64,000 nt of DNA, taken from Membranipora membranacea (Eukaryota > Bryozoa > Gymnolaemata > Cheilostomatida > Membraniporidae). The position numbers were made by a program, and so were the translations under genes. Under the pieces are notes generated by a model that did not search any database, was not told the DNA's origin, and saw only the letters and a program-made list of their open reading frames with translations. The stretch is from assembly GCA_914767715.1 (NCBI GenBank), contig OU612067.1:20744162-20808161 (forward strand). The letters run 5' to 3'. Below are positions 12,400-25,706 of this stretch, piece by piece (positions within the stretch are counted from its first letter, which is position 1; each line of letters begins with the position of its first letter).

Positions 12400-13714
12400 T
12401 TACAGTAGGTCAGGAGGAAATCTATTTTTTGAACTGGCCGTAAAAAAAGCAAAGGGTCCCCCTTTGTTACTTTTTTTAATTTTAAAGTCGCTCTCATTTC
12501 CGTTCTATTTATCGTAGGATCTTCATATTCTGGAATTTGAATGAGGCCAATGAGGCCATCAACTGGTCCGAGTTTGAGAGAATTCCGATGGATATTTAAA
12601 TTTTTTACCCTGCGTTTGGCATGTTTTTTAATGACAAAAGTGGCCCTCGTTAAAAATGTCGCTGATGCCAAACTAAAAGGGGCAGCCCCAAACGGGTTTC
12701 AGTTCCAAAGTCAGCATGAAATTCCCCACGGTTTACAGTAGGTTAGGAGGAAATCTATTTTTTGAACTGGCCGTAAAAAAAGCAAAGGGTCCCCCCTTTG
12801 TTACTTTTTTTAATTTTAAAGTCGCTCTCATTTCCGTTCTATTTATCGTAGGATCTTCATATTCTAGAATTTGAATGAGGTCCGAGTTTGAGAGAATTCC
12901 GATGGATATTTAAATTTTTTACCCTGCGTTTGAAATGTTTTTTAATGACAAAAGTAGCCCTCGTTAAATATGTCGCTGACGCCAAACTAAAAGGGGCAGC
13001 CCCAAACGGGTTTCAGTTCCAAAGTCAGCATGAAATTCTTCACGGTTTACAGTAGGTTAGGAGGAAATCTATTTTTTGAACTGGCCGTAAAAAAAGCAAA
13101 TGGTCCCCCCTTTGTTACTTTTTTTAATTTTAAAGTCGCTCTCATTTCCGTTCTATTTATTGTAGGATCTTCATATTCTGGAATTTGAATGAGGCCAATG
13201 AGGCCATCAACTGGTCCGAGTTTGAAAGAATTCCGATGGCTATTTAAATTTTTTACCCTGCGTTTGGCATGTTTTTTAATGACAAAAGTGGCCCTCGTTA
13301 AAAATGTCGCTGACGCCAAACTAAAAGGGGCAGCCCCAAACGGGTTTCAGTTCCAAAGTCAGCATGAAATTCCCCACGGTTTACAGTAGGTTAGGAGGAA
13401 ATCTATTTTTTGAACTGGCCGTAAAACAAGCAAAGGGTCCCCCCTTTGTTACTTTTTTTTATTTTAAAGTCCCTCTCATTTCCGTTCTATTTATCGTAGG
13501 ATCTTCATATTCTGGAATTTGAATGAGGCCAATGAGGCCATCGACTGGTCCGAGTTTGAAAGAATTCCGATGGCTATTTAAATTTTTTACCCTGCGTTTG
13601 GCATGTTTTTTAATGACAAAAGTGGCCCTCGTTAAAAATGTCGCTGACGCCAAACTTAAAGGGGCAGCCCCAAACGGGTTTCAGTTCCAAAGTCAGCATG
13701 AAATTCCCCACGGT
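12400..13714 (+). repeat. Four-monomer module, copy 2 (1,315 bp)
   Basis: Same order as 9414-10729, offset 2,985-2,986 bp. One C is missing from the hairpin loop of the first monomer. Private changes are AAAGTAGCCC in the short monomer and GTAAAACAAGC near 13427. Confidence 0.9.
12733..13046 (+). repeat. 314-bp short monomer, TCTAGA type
   Basis: As 9748, with private AAAGTAGCCC. Confidence 0.95.
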
Positions 13715-14048
13715 TTACAGTAGGTTAGGAGGAAATCTATTTTTTGAACTGGCCGTAAAAAAAGCAAAGGGTCCCCCCTTTGTTACTTTTTTTAATTTTA
13801 AAGTCGCTCTCATTTCCGTTCTATTTATCGTAGGATCTTCATATTCTGGAATTTGAATGAGGCCAATGAGGCCATCAACTGGTCCGAGTTTGAAAGAATT
13901 CCGATGGCTATTTAAATTTTTTACCCTGCGTTTGGCATGTTTTTTAATGACAAAAGTGGCCCTCGTTAAAAATGTCGCTGACGCCAAACTAAAAGGGGCA
14001 GCCCCAAACGGGTTTCAGTTCAAAAGTCAGCATGAAACTCCCCACGGT

Positions 14049-15055
14049 TTACAGTAGGTTAGGAGGAAATCTATTTTTTGAACTGGCCGTAAAAAAAGCA
14101 AAGGGTCCCCCCTTTGTTACTTTTTTTAATTTTAATGTCCCTCTCATTTCCGTTCTATTTATCGTAGGATCTTCATATTCTGGAATTTGAATGAGGCCAA
14201 TGAGGCCATCAACTGGTCCGAGTTTGAAAGAATTCCTATGGCTATTTAAATTTTTTACCCTGCGTTTGGCATGTTTTTTAATGACAAAAGTGGCCCTCGT
14301 TAAAAATGTCGCTGACGCCAAACTAAAAGGGGCAGCCCCAAACGGGTTTCAGTTCCAAAGTCAGCATGAAATTCCCCACGGTTTACAGTAGGTTAGGAGG
14401 AAATCTATTTTTTGAACTGGCCGTAAAAAAAGCAAAGGGTCCCCCTTTGTTAGTTTTTTTAATTTTAAAGTCGCTCTCATTTACGTTCTATTTATCGTAG
14501 GATCTTCATATTCTGGAATTTGAATGAGGCCAATGAGGCCATCAACTGGTCCGAGTTTGAAAGAATTCCGATGGCTATTTAAATTTTTTACCCTGCGTTT
14601 GGCATGTTTTTTAATGACAAAAGTGGCCCTCGTTAAAAATGTCGCTGACCCCAAACTAAAAGGGGCAGCCCCAAACGGGTTTCAGCTCCAAAGTCAGCAT
14701 GAAATTCCCCACGGTTTACAGTAGGTTAGGAGGAAATCTATTTTTTTTTAACTGGCCGTAAAAAAAGCAAAGGGTCCCCCCTTCGTTACTTTTTTTTATT
14801 TATTTTAAAGTCGCTCTCATTTCCGTTCTATTTATCGTAGGATCTTCATATTCTGGAATTTGAATGAGGCCAATGAGGCCATCAACTGGTCCGAGTTTGA
14901 GAGAATTCCGATGGCTATTTAAATTTTTTACCCTGCGTTTGGCATGTTTTTTAATGACAAAAGTGGCCCTCGTTAAAAATGTCGCTGATGCCAAACTAAA
15001 AGGGGCAGCCCCAAACGGGTTTCAGTTCCAAAGTCAGCATGAAATTCCCCACGGT
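14049..15055 (+). repeat. Three-monomer block with ATTCCTATGG / GACCCC / T9-AA, copy 1
   Basis: The first monomer has ATTCCTATGG. The second has TTAGTTTT, CATTTACG, GACCCC and CAGCTCC. The third is a 340-bp monomer with T9-AA, CTTCGTTAC and a TTATTTATTTT insertion. The order recurs at 27043-28049 and 48899-49906. Confidence 0.9.
14716..15055 (+). repeat. 340-bp monomer with T9-AA and TTATTTATTTT expansion
   Basis: T6-GAACTGG is replaced by T9-AACTGG (+2) and the T7-AATTTT stretch is expanded by 4 to T9-ATTTATTTT. CTTCGTTAC replaces CTTTGTTAC. Counterparts of 340 bp are at 27710-28049 and 49567-49906. The T9-AA change without the second expansion is at 39955, 45889 and 47227 (336 bp), and a T8 form is at 55583 (335 bp). 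Confidence 0.9.
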
Positions 15056-18000
15056 TTACAGTAGGTTAGGAGGAAATCTATTTTTTGAACTGGCCGTAAA
15101 AAAAGCAAAGGGTCCCCCCTTTGTTACTTTTTTTAATTTTAAAGTCGCTCTCATTTCCGTTCTATTTATCGTAGGATCTTCATATTCTGGAATTTGAATG
15201 AGGCCAATGAGGCCATCAACTGGTCCGAGTTTGAGAGAATTCCGATGGATATTTAAATTTTTTACCCTGCGTTTGGCATGTTTTTTAATGACAAAAGTGG
15301 CCCTCGTTAAAAGTGTCGCTGACGCCAAACTAAAAGGGGCAGCCCCAAACGGGTTTCAGTTCCAAAGTCAGCATGAAATTCCCCACGGTTTACAGTAGGT
15401 TAAGAGGAAATCTATTTTTTGAACTGGCCGTAAAAAAAGCAAAGGGTCCCCCCTTTGTTACTTTTTTTAATTTTAAAGTCGCTCTCATTTCCGTTCTATT
15501 TATCGTATGATCTTCATATTCTGGAATTTGAATGAGGCCAATGAAGCCATCAACTGGTCCGAGTTTGAAAGAATTCCGATGGCTATTTAAATTTTTTACC
15601 CTGCGTTTGGCATGTTTTTTAATGACAATAGTGGCCCTCGTTAAAAATGTCGCTGACGCCAAACTAAAAGTGGCAGCCCCAAACGGGTTTCAGTTCCAAA
15701 GTCAGCATGAAATTCCCCACGGGTTACAGTAGGTTAGGAGGAAATCTATTTTTGCACTGGCCGTCAAAAAAGCAAAGGGTCCCCCCTTTGTTACTTTTTT
15801 TAATTTTAAAGTCGCTCTCATTTCCGTTCTATTTATCGTAGGATCTTCATATTCTGGAATTTGAATGAGGCCAATGAGGCCATCAACTGGTCCGAGTTTG
15901 AAAGAATTCCGATGGCTATTTAATTTTTTTACCCTGCGTTTGGCATGTTTTTTAATGACAAAAGTGGCCCTCGTTAAAAATGTCGCTGACACCAAACTAA
16001 AAGGGGCAGCCCCAAACGGGTTTCAGTTCCAAAGTCAGCATGAAATTCTTCACGGTTTACAGTAGGTTAGGAGGAAATCTATTTTTTGAACTGGCCGTAA
16101 AAAAACCAAAGGGTCCCCCCTTTGTTACTTTTTTTAATTTTAAAGTCGCTCTCATTTCCGTTCTATTTATCGTAGGATCTTCATACTCTGGAATTGGTAT
16201 GAGGCCAATGAGGCCATCAACTGTTCCGAGTTTGAGAGAATTCCGATGGATATTTAAATTTTTTACCCTGCGTTTGGCATGTTTTTTAATGACAAAAGTG
16301 GCCCTCGTTAAAAATGTCGCTGACGCCAAACTAAAAGGGGCAGCCCCAAACGGGTTTCAGTTCCAAAGTCAGCATGAAATTCCCCACGGTTTACAGCAGG
16401 TTAGGAGGAAATCTATTTTTTGAACTGGCCGTAAAAAAAGCAAAGGGTCCCCCCTTTGTTACTTTTTTTAATTTTAAAGTCGCTCTCATTTCCGTTCTAT
16501 TTATCGTAGGATCTTCATATTCTGGAATTTGAATGAGGCCAATGAGGCCATCAACTGGTCCGAGTTTGAAAGAATTCCGATGGCTATTTAAATTTTTTAC
16601 CCTGCGTTTGGCATGTTTTTTAATGACAAAAGTGGCCCTCGTTAAAAATGTCGCTGACGCCAAACTAAAAGGGGCAGCCCCAAACGGGTTTCAGTTCCAA
16701 AGTCAGCATGAAATTCTTCACGGTTTACAGTAGGTTAGGAGGAAATCTATTTTTTGAACTGGCCGTAAAAAAAGCAAAGGGTCCCCCCTTTGTTACTTTT
16801 TTTAATTTTAAAGTCGCTCTCATTTCCGTTCTATTTATCGTAGGATCTTCATATTCTGGAATTTGAATGAGGCCAATGAGGCCATCAACTGGTCCGAGTT
16901 TAAAAGAATTCCGATGGCTATTTAAATTTTTTACCCTGCGTTTGGCATGTTTTTTAATGACAAAAGTGGCCCTCGTTAAAAATGTCGCTGATGCCAAACT
17001 AAAAGGGGCAGCCCCAAACGGGTTTCAGTTCCAAAGTCAGCATGAAATTCCCCACGGTTTACAGTAGGTTAGGAGGAAATCTATTTTTTGAACTGGTCGT
17101 AAAAAAAGCAAAGGGTCCCCCCTTTGTTACTTTTTTTAATTTTAAAGTCGCTCTCATTTCCGTTCTATTTATCGTAGGATCTTCATATTCTGGAATTTGA
17201 ATGAGGCCAATGAGGCCATCAACTGGTCCGAGTTTGAAAGAATTCCGATGGCTATTTAAATTTTTTACCCTGCGTTTGGCATGTTTTTTAATGACAAAAG
17301 TGGCCCTCGTTAAAAATGTCGCTGACGCCAAACTAAAAGGGGCAGCCCCAAACGGGGTTCAGTTTCAACGTCAGCATGAAATTCCCCACGATTTACAGTA
17401 GGTTAGGAGGAAATCTATTTTTTGAACTGGCCGTAAAAAAAGCAAAGGGTCCCCCCCTTTGTTACTTTTTTTAATTTTTAAGTCGCTCTCATTTCCGTTC
17501 TATTTATCGTAGGATCTTCATATTCTGGAATTTGAATGAGGCCAATGAGGCCATCAACTGGTCCGAGTTTGAAGGAATTCCGACGGCTATTTAAATTTTT
17601 TACCCTGCGTTTGGCATGTTTTTTAATGACAAAAGTGGCCCTCGTTAAAAATGTCGCTGACACCAAACTAAAAGGGGCAGCCCCAAACGGGTTTCAGTTC
17701 CAAAGTCAGCATGAAATTCTTCACGGTTTACAGTAGGTTAGGAGGAAATCTATTTTTTGAACTGGCCGTAAAAAAAGCAAAGGGTCCCCCCTTTGTTACT
17801 TTTTTTAATTTTAAAGTCGCTCTCATTTCCGTTCTATTTATTGTAGGATCTTCATATTCTGGAATTGGTATGAGGGCAATGAGGCCATCAACTGTTCCGA
17901 GTTTGAGAGAATTCCGATGGATATTTAAATTTTTTACCCTGCGTTTGGCATGTTTTTTAATGACAAAAGTGGCCCTCGTTAAAAATGTCGCTGACGCCAA

Positions 18001-19063
18001 ACTAAAAGGGGCAGCCCCAAACGGGTTTCAGTTCCAAAGTCAGCATGAAATTTCCCACGGTTTACAGTAGGTTAGGAGGAAATCTATTTTTTGAACTGGC
18101 CGTAAAAAAAGCAAAGGGTCCCCCCTTTGTTACTTTTTATAATTTTAAAGTCGCTCTCATTTCCGTTCTATTTATCGTAGGATCTTCATTTTCTGGAATT
18201 TGAATGAGGCCAATGAGGCCATCAACTGGTCCGAGTTTGAAAGAATTCCGATGGCTATTTAAATTTTTTACCCTGCGTTTGGCATGTTTTTTAATGACAA
18301 AAGTGGCCCTCGTTAAAAATGTCGCTGACGCCAAACTAAAAGGGGCAGCCCCAAACGGGTTTCAGTTCCAAAGTCAGCATGAAATTCCCCACGGTTTACA
18401 GTAGGTTAGGAGGAAATCTATTTTTTGAACTGGCCGTAAAAAAAGCAAAGGGTCCCCCCTTTGTTACTTTTTTTAATTTTAAAGTCGCTCTCATTTCCGT
18501 TCTATTTATCGTAGGATCTTCATATTCTGGAATTTGATTGAGGCCAATGAGGCCATCAACTGGTCCGAGTTTGAAAGAATTCCGATGGCTATTTAAATTT
18601 TTTACCCTGCGTTTGGCATGTTTTTTAATGACAAAAGTGGCCCTCGTTAAAAATGTCGCTGACGCCAAACTAAAAGGGGCAGCCCCAAACGGGTTTCAGT
18701 TCCAAAGTCAGCATGAAATTCTTCACGGTTTACAGTAGGTCAGGAGGAAATCTATTTTTTGAACTGGCCGTAAAAAAAGCAAAGGGTCCCCCCTTTGTTA
18801 CTTTTTTTAATTTTAAAGTCGCTCTCATTTCCGTTCTATTTATCGTAGGATCTTCATATTCTGGAATTTGAATGAGGCCAATGAGGCCATCAACTGGTTC
18901 GAGTTTGAGAGAATTCCGATGGATATTTAAATTTTTTACCCTGCGTTTGGCATGTTTTTTAATGACAAAAGTGGCCCTCGTTAAAAATGTCGCTGATGCC
19001 AAACTAAAAGGGGCAGCCCCAAACGGGTTTCAGTTCCAAAGTCAGCATGAAATTCCCCACGGT

Positions 19064-19731
19064 TTACAGTAGGTTAGGAGGAAATCTATTTTTTGAACTG
19101 GCCGTAAAAAAAGCAAAGGGTCCCCCCTTTGTTACTTTTTTTAATTTTAAAGTTGCTCTCATTTCCGTTCTATTTATCGTAGGATCTTCATATTCTGGAA
19201 TTTGAATGAGGCCAATGAGGCCGTCAACTGATCCGAGTTTGAGAGAATTCCGATGGATATTTAAAATTATTACCATGCGTTTGGCATGTTTTTTAATGAC
19301 AAAAGTGGCCCTCGTTAAAAATGTCGCTGACGCCAAACTAAAAGGGGCAGCCCCAAACGGGTTTCAGTTCCAAAGTCAGCATGAAATTCCCCACGGTTTA
19401 CAGTGGGTTAGGAGGAAATCTATTTTTTGAACTGGCCGTAAAAAAAGCAAAGGGTCCCCCCTTTGTTACTTTTTTTAATTTTAAAGTCGCTCTCATTTCC
19501 GTTCTATTTATCGTAGGATCTTCATATTCTGGAATTTGAATGAGGCCAATGAGGCCGTCAACTGATCCGAGTTTGAGAGAATTCCGATGGATATTTAAAA
19601 TTTTTACCCTGCGTTTGGCATGTTTTTTAATGACAAAAGTGGCCCTCGTTAAAAATGTCGCTGACGCCAAACTAAAAGGGGCAGCCCCAAACGGGTTTCA
19701 GTTCCAAAGTCAGCATGAAATTCCCCACGGT
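19064..19731 (+). repeat. Two-monomer GTCAACTGATCC module, copy 3
   Basis: Counterpart of 4735-5402 in the second super-repeat unit, offset 14,329 bp. Private changes are AAAGTTGCTC and TTACCATGCG. Confidence 0.88.
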
Positions 19732-22405
19732 TTACAGTAGGTTAGGAGGAAATCTATTTTTTGAACTGGCCGTAAAAAAAGCAAAGGGTCCCCCCTTTGT
19801 TACTTTTTTTAATTTTAAAGTCGCTCTCATTTCCGTTCTATTTATCGTAGGATCTTCATATTCTGGAATTTGAATGAGGCCAATGAGGCCATCAACTGGT
19901 CCGAGTTTAAAAGAATTCCGATGGCTATTTAAATTTTTTACCCTGCGTTTGGCATGTTTTTTAATGACAAAAGTGGCCCTCGTTAAAAATGTCGCTGACG
20001 CCAAACTAAAAGGGGCAGCCCCAAACGGGTTTCAGTTCCAAAGTCAGCATGAAATTCCCCACGGTTTACAGTAGGTTAGGAGGAAATCTATTTTTTGAAC
20101 TGGCCGTAAAAAAAGCAAAGGGTCCCCCCCTTTGTTACTTTTTTTAATTTTTAAGTCGCTCTCATTTCCGTTCTATTTATCGTAGGATCTTCATATTCTG
20201 GAATTTGAATGAGGCCAATGAGGCCATCAACTGGTCCGAGTTTGAAAGAATTCCGATGGCTATTTAAATTTTTTACCCTGCGTTTGGCATGTTTTTTAAT
20301 GACAAAAGTGGCCCTCGTTAAAAATGTCGCTGACGCCAAACTAAAAGGGGCAGCCCCAAACGGGTTTCAGTTCCAACGTCAGCATGAAATTCCCCACGGT
20401 TTACAGTAGGTTAGGAGGAAATCTATTTTTTGAACTGGCCGTAAAAAAAGCAAAGGGTCCCCCCCTTTGTTACTTTTTTTAATTTTTAAGTCGCTCTCAT
20501 TTCCGTTCTATTTATTGTAGGATCTTCATATTCTGGAATTTGAATGAGGCCAATGAGGCCATCAACTGGTCCGAGTTTGAAAGAATTCCGATGGCTATTT
20601 AAATTTTTTACCCTGCGTTTGGCATGTTTTTTAATGACAAAAGTGGCCCTCGTTAAAAATGTCGCTGACGCCAAACTAAAAGGGGCAGCCCCAAACGGGT
20701 TTCAGTTCCAAAGTCAGCATGAAACTCCCCACGGTTTACAGTAGGTTAGGAGGAAATCTATTTTTTGAACTGGCCGTAAAAAAAGCAAAGGGTCCCCCCT
20801 TTGTTACTTTTTTTAATTTTTAAGTCGCTCTCATTTCCGTTCTATTTATCGTGGGATCTTCATATACTGGAATTTGAATGAGGCCAATGAGGCCATCAAC
20901 TGGTCCGAGTTTGAGAGAATTCCGATGGATATTTAAATTTTTTACCCTGCGTTTGGCATGTTTTTTAATGACAAAAGTGGCCCTCGTTAAAAATGTCGCT
21001 GACGCCAAACTAAAAGGGGCAGCCCCAAACGGGTTTCAGTTCCAAAGTCAGCATGAAATTCCCCACGGTTTACAGTAGGTTAGGAGGAAATCTATTTTTT
21101 GAACTGGCCGTAAAAAAAGCAAAGGGTCCCCCCTTTGTTACCTTTTTTAATTTTAAAGTCGCTCTCATTTCCGTTCTATTTATTGTAGGATCTTCATATT
21201 CTGGAATTTGAATGAGGCCAATGAGGCCATCAACTGGTCCGAGTTTGAAAGAATTCCGACGGCTATTTAAATTTTTTACCCTGCGTTTGGCATGTTTTTT
21301 AATGACAAAAGTTGCCCTCGTTAAAAATGTCGCTGACGCCAAACTAAAAGGGGCAGCCCCAAACGGGTTTCAGTTCCAAAGTCAGCATGAAATTCTTCAC
21401 GGTTTACAGTAGGTTAGGAGGAAATCTATTTTTTGAACTGGCCGTAAAAAAAGCAAAGGGTCCCCTCTTTGTTACTTTTTTTAATTTTAAAGTCGCTCTC
21501 ATTTCCGTTCTATTTATTGTAGGATCTTCATATTCTGGAATTGGTATGAGGGCAATGAGGCCATCAACTGTTCCGAGTTTGAGAGAATTCCGATGGATAT
21601 TTAAATTTTTTACCCTGCGTTTGGCATGTTTTTTAATGACAAAAGTGGCCCTCGTTAAAAATGTCGCTGACGCCAAACTAAAAGGGGCAGCCCCAAACGG
21701 GTTTCAGTTCCAAAGTCAGCATGAAATTCCCCACGGTTTACAGTAGGTTAGGAGGAAATCTATTTTTTGAACTGGCCGTAAAAAAAGCAAAGGGTCCCCC
21801 CTTTGTTACTTTTTATAATTTTAAAGTCGCTCTCATTTCCGTTCTATTTATCGTAGGATCTTCATATTCTGGAATTTGAATGAGGCCAATGAGGCCATCA
21901 ACTGGTCCGAGTTTGAAAGAATTCCGATGGCTATTTAAATTTTTTACCCTGCGTTTGGCATGTTTTTTAATGACAAAAGTGGCCCTCGTTAAAAATGTCG
22001 CTGACGCCAAACTAAAAGGGGCAGCCCCAAACGGGTTTCAGTTCCAAAGTCAGCATGAAATTCCCCACGGTTTACAGTAGGTTAGGAGGAAATCTATTTT
22101 TTGAACTGGCCGTAAAAAAAGCAAAGGGTCCCCCCTTTGTTACTTTTTTTAATTTTAAAGTCGCTCTCATTTCCGTTCTATTTATCGTAGGATCTTCATA
22201 TTCTGGAATTTGAATGAGGCCAATGAGGCCATCAACTGGTCCGAGTTTGAAAGAATTCCGATGGCTATTTAAATTTTTTACCCTGCGTTTGGCATGTTTT
22301 TTAATGACAAAAGTGGCCCTCGTTAAAAATGTCGCTGACGCCAAACTAAAAGGGGCAGCCCCAAACGGGTTTCAGTTCCAAAGTCAGCATGAAATTCTTC
22401 ACGGT

Positions 22406-23721
22406 TTACAGTAGGTCAGGAGGAAATCTATTTTTTGAACTGGCCGTAAAAAAAGCAAAGGGTCCCCCCTTTGTTACTTTTTTTAATTTTAAAGTCGCTC
22501 TCATTTCCGTTCTATTTATCGTAGGATCTTCATATTCTGGAATTTGAATGAGGCCAATGAGGCCATCAACTGGTCCGAGTTTGAGAGAATTCCGATGGAT
22601 ATTTAAATTTTTTACCCTGCGTTTGGCATGTTTTTTAATGACAAAAGTGGCCCTCGTTAAAAATGTCGCTGATGCCAAACTAAAAGGGGCAGCCCCAAAC
22701 GGGTTTCAGTTCCAAAGTCAGCATGAAATTCCCCACGGTTTACAGTAGGTTAGGAGGAAATCTATTTTTTGAACTGGCCGTAAAAAAAGCAAAGGGTCCC
22801 CCCTTTGTTACTTTTTTTAATTTTAAAGTCGCTCTCATTTCCGTTCTATTTATCGTAGGATCTTCATATTCTAGAATTTGAATGAGGTCCGAGTTTGAGA
22901 GAATTCCGATGGATATTTAAATTTTTTACCCTGCGTTTGAAATGTTTTTTAATGACAAAAGTGGCCCTCGTTAAATATGTCGCTGACGCCAAACTAAAAG
23001 GGGCAGCCCCAAACGGGTTTCAGTTCCAAAGTCAGCATGAAATTCTTCACGGTTTACAGTAGGTTAGGAGGAAATCTATTTTTTGAACTGGCCGTAAAAA
23101 AAGCAAATGGTCCCCCCTTTGTTACTTTTTTTAATTTTAAAGTCGCTCTCATTTCCGTTCTATTTATTGTAGGATCTTCATATTCTGGAATTTGAATGAG
23201 GCCAATGAGGCCATCAACTGGTCCGAGTTTGAAAGAATTCCGATGGCTATTTAAACTTTTTACCCTGCGTTTGGCATGTTTTTTAATGACAAAAGTGGCC
23301 CTCGTTAAAAATGTCGCTGACGCCAAACTAAAAGGGGCAGCCCCAAACGGGTTTCAGTTCCAAAGTCAGCATGAAATTCCCCACGGTTTACAGTAGGTTA
23401 GGAGGAAATCTATTTTTTGAACTGGCCGTAAAAAAAGCAAAGGGTCCCCCCTTTGTTACTTTTTTTAATTTTAAAGTCCCTCTCATTTCCGTTCTATTTA
23501 TCGTAGGATCTTCATATTCTGGAATTTGAATGAGGCCAATGAGGCCATCGACTGGTCCGAGTTTGAAAGAATTCCGATGGCTATTTAAATTTTTTACCCT
23601 GCGTTTGGCATGTTTTTTAATGACAAAAGTGGCCCTCGTTAAAAATGTCGCTGACGCCAAACTTAAAGGGGCAGCCCCAAACGGGTTTCAGTTCCAAAGT
23701 CAGCATGAAATTCCCCACGGT
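22406..23721 (+). repeat. Four-monomer module, copy 3
   Basis: Counterpart of 9414-10729 in the second super-repeat, offset 12,992 bp. Private change TTTAAACTTTTTACC near 23252. Confidence 0.9.
22740..23053 (+). repeat. 314-bp short monomer, TCTAGA type
   Basis: Counterpart of 9748 in super-repeat unit 2, including TTAAATATGTCG. Confidence 0.95.
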
Positions 23722-25058
23722 TTACAGTAGGTTAGGAGGAAATCTATTTTTTGAACTGGCCGTAAAAAAAGCAAAGGGTCCCCCCTTTGTTACTTTTTTT
23801 AATTTTAAAGTCGCTCTCATTTCCGTTCTATTTATCGTAGGATCTTCATATTCTGGAATTTGAATGAGGCCAATGAGGCCATCAACTGGTCCGAGTTTGA
23901 AAGAATTCCGATGGCTATTTAAATTTTTTACCCTGCGTTTGGCATGTTTTTTAATGACAAAAGTGGCCCTCGTTAAAAATGTCGCTGACGCCAAACTAAA
24001 AGGGGCAGCCCCAAACGGGTTTCAGTTCCAAAGTCAGCAAGAAATTCCCCACGGTTTACAGTAGGTTAGGAGGAAATCTATTTTTTGAACTGGCCGTAAA
24101 AAAAGCAAAGGGTCCCCCCTTTGTTACTTTTTTAAATTTTAAAGTCGCTCTCATTTCCGTTTTATTTATCGTAGGATCTTCATATTCTGGAATTTGAATG
24201 AGGCCAATGAGGCCATTAACTGGTCCGAGTTTGAAAGAATTCCGATGGCTATTTAAATTTTTTACCCTGCGTTTGGCATGTTTTTTAATGACAAAAGTGG
24301 CCCTCGTTAAAAATGTCGCTGACGCCAAACTAAAAGGGGCAGCCCCAAACGGGTTTCAGTTCAAAAGTCAGCATGAAATTCCCCACGGTTTACAGTAGGT
24401 TAGGAGGAAATCTATTTTTTGAACTGGCCGTAAAAAAAGCAAAGGGTCCCCCCTTTGTTACTTTTTTTAATTTTAAAGTCCCTCTCATTTCCGTTCTATT
24501 TATCGTAGGATCTTCATATTCTGGAATTTGAATGAGGCCAATGAGGCCATCAACTGGTCCGAGTTTGAAAGAATTCCTATGGCTATTTAAATTTTTTACC
24601 CTGCGTTTGGCATGTTTTTTAATGACAAAAGTGGCCCTCGTTAAAAATGTCGCTGACGCCAAACTAAAAGGGGCAGCCCCAAACGGGTTTCAGCTCCAAA
24701 GTCAGCATGAAATTCCCCACGGTTTACAGTAGGTTAGGAGGAAATCTATTTTATTGAACTGGCCGTAAAAAAAGCAAAGGGTCCCCCCTTTGTTACTTTT
24801 TTTAATTTTAAAGTCGCTCTCATTTCCGTTCTATTTATCGTAGGATCTTCATATTCTGGAATTTGAATGAGGCCAATGAGGCCATCAACTGGTCCGAGTT
24901 TGAAAGAATTCCGATGGCTATTTAAATTTTTTACCCTGCGTTTGGCATGTTTTTTAATGACAAAAGTGGCCCTCGTTAAAAATGTCGCTGACGCCAAACT
25001 AAAAGGGGCAGCCCCAAACGGGTTTCAGTTCCAAAGTCAGCATGAAATTCTTCACGGT

Positions 25059-25392
25059 TTACAGTAGGTCAGGAGGAAATCTATTTTTTGAACTGGCCGT
25101 AAAAAAAGCAAAGGGTCCCCCCTTTGTTACTTTTTTTAATTTTAAAGTCGCTCTCATTTCCGTTCTATTTATCGTAGGATCTTCATATTCTGGAATTTGA
25201 ATGAGGCCAATGAGGCCATCAACTGGTCCGAGTTTGAGAGAATTCCGATGGATATTTAAATTTTTTACCCTGCGTTTGGCATGTTTTTTAATGACAAAAG
25301 TGGCCCTCGTTAAAAATGTCGCTGATGCCAAACTAAAAGGGGCAGCCCCAAACGGGTTTCAGTTCCAAAGTCAGCATGAAATTCCCCACGGT
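25059..25392 (+). repeat. Reference monomer, second haplotype GAGAG/GGATA (334 bp)
   Basis: This copy represents the second common monomer haplotype. Relative to the majority form it has GAGAGAATTCCGATGGATA instead of GAAAGAATTCCGATGGCTA. Like many of its class it also has GATGCC in place of GACGCC, and the GGTCAGG start seen in the 9414, 12400 and 22406 copies. All 17 deletion-form short monomers carry the GGATA allele, so they descend from this lineage. It is also the first monomer of a four-monomer module repeated six times in the window. Confidence 0.9.
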
Positions 25393-25706
25393 TTACAGTA
25401 GGTTAGGAGGAAATCTATTTTTTGAACTGGCCGTAAAAAAAGCAAAGGGTCCCCCCTTTGTTACTTTTTTTAATTTTAAAGTCGCTCTCATTTCCGTTCT
25501 ATTTATCGTAGGATCTTCATATTCTAGAATTTGAATGAGGTCCGAGTTTGAGAGAATTCCGATGGATATTTAAATTTTTTACCCTGCGTTTGAAATGTTT
25601 TTTAATGACAAAAGTGGCCCTCGTTAAATATGTCGCTGACGCCAAACTAAAAGGGGCAGCCCCAAACGGGTTTCAGTTCCAAAGTCAGCATGAAATTCTT
25701 CACGGT
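25393..25706 (+). repeat. 314-bp short monomer, TCTAGA type
   Basis: Counterpart of 22740 at offset 2,653 bp, including TTAAATATGTCG. Confidence 0.95.

Larger units (their letters stand above)
3245..17573 (+). repeat. Super-repeat unit 1 (43 monomers, about 14.3 kb)
   Basis: The order of marked monomers here is repeated in 17574-30233. The offset is 14,329-14,330 at the left, 13,660 from 7076, 12,992 from 8746, 12,994 from 14049 and 12,660 from 15390. Shared ordered markers include GACGGC with GACACC, GGTATGAGGGC, TTTTATAATTT, CTGGTTCGAG, the GTCAACTGATCC pair, seven-C monomers, CATATACTGG, TCTAGA short monomers, CATCGACTGG, CATTAACTGG, ATTCCTATGG, GACCCC, T9-AA, ATGAAGCC, TTTGCACTGG and GGTCGTAAA. 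The boundaries are approximate. The unit contains two short monomers. Confidence 0.88.
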
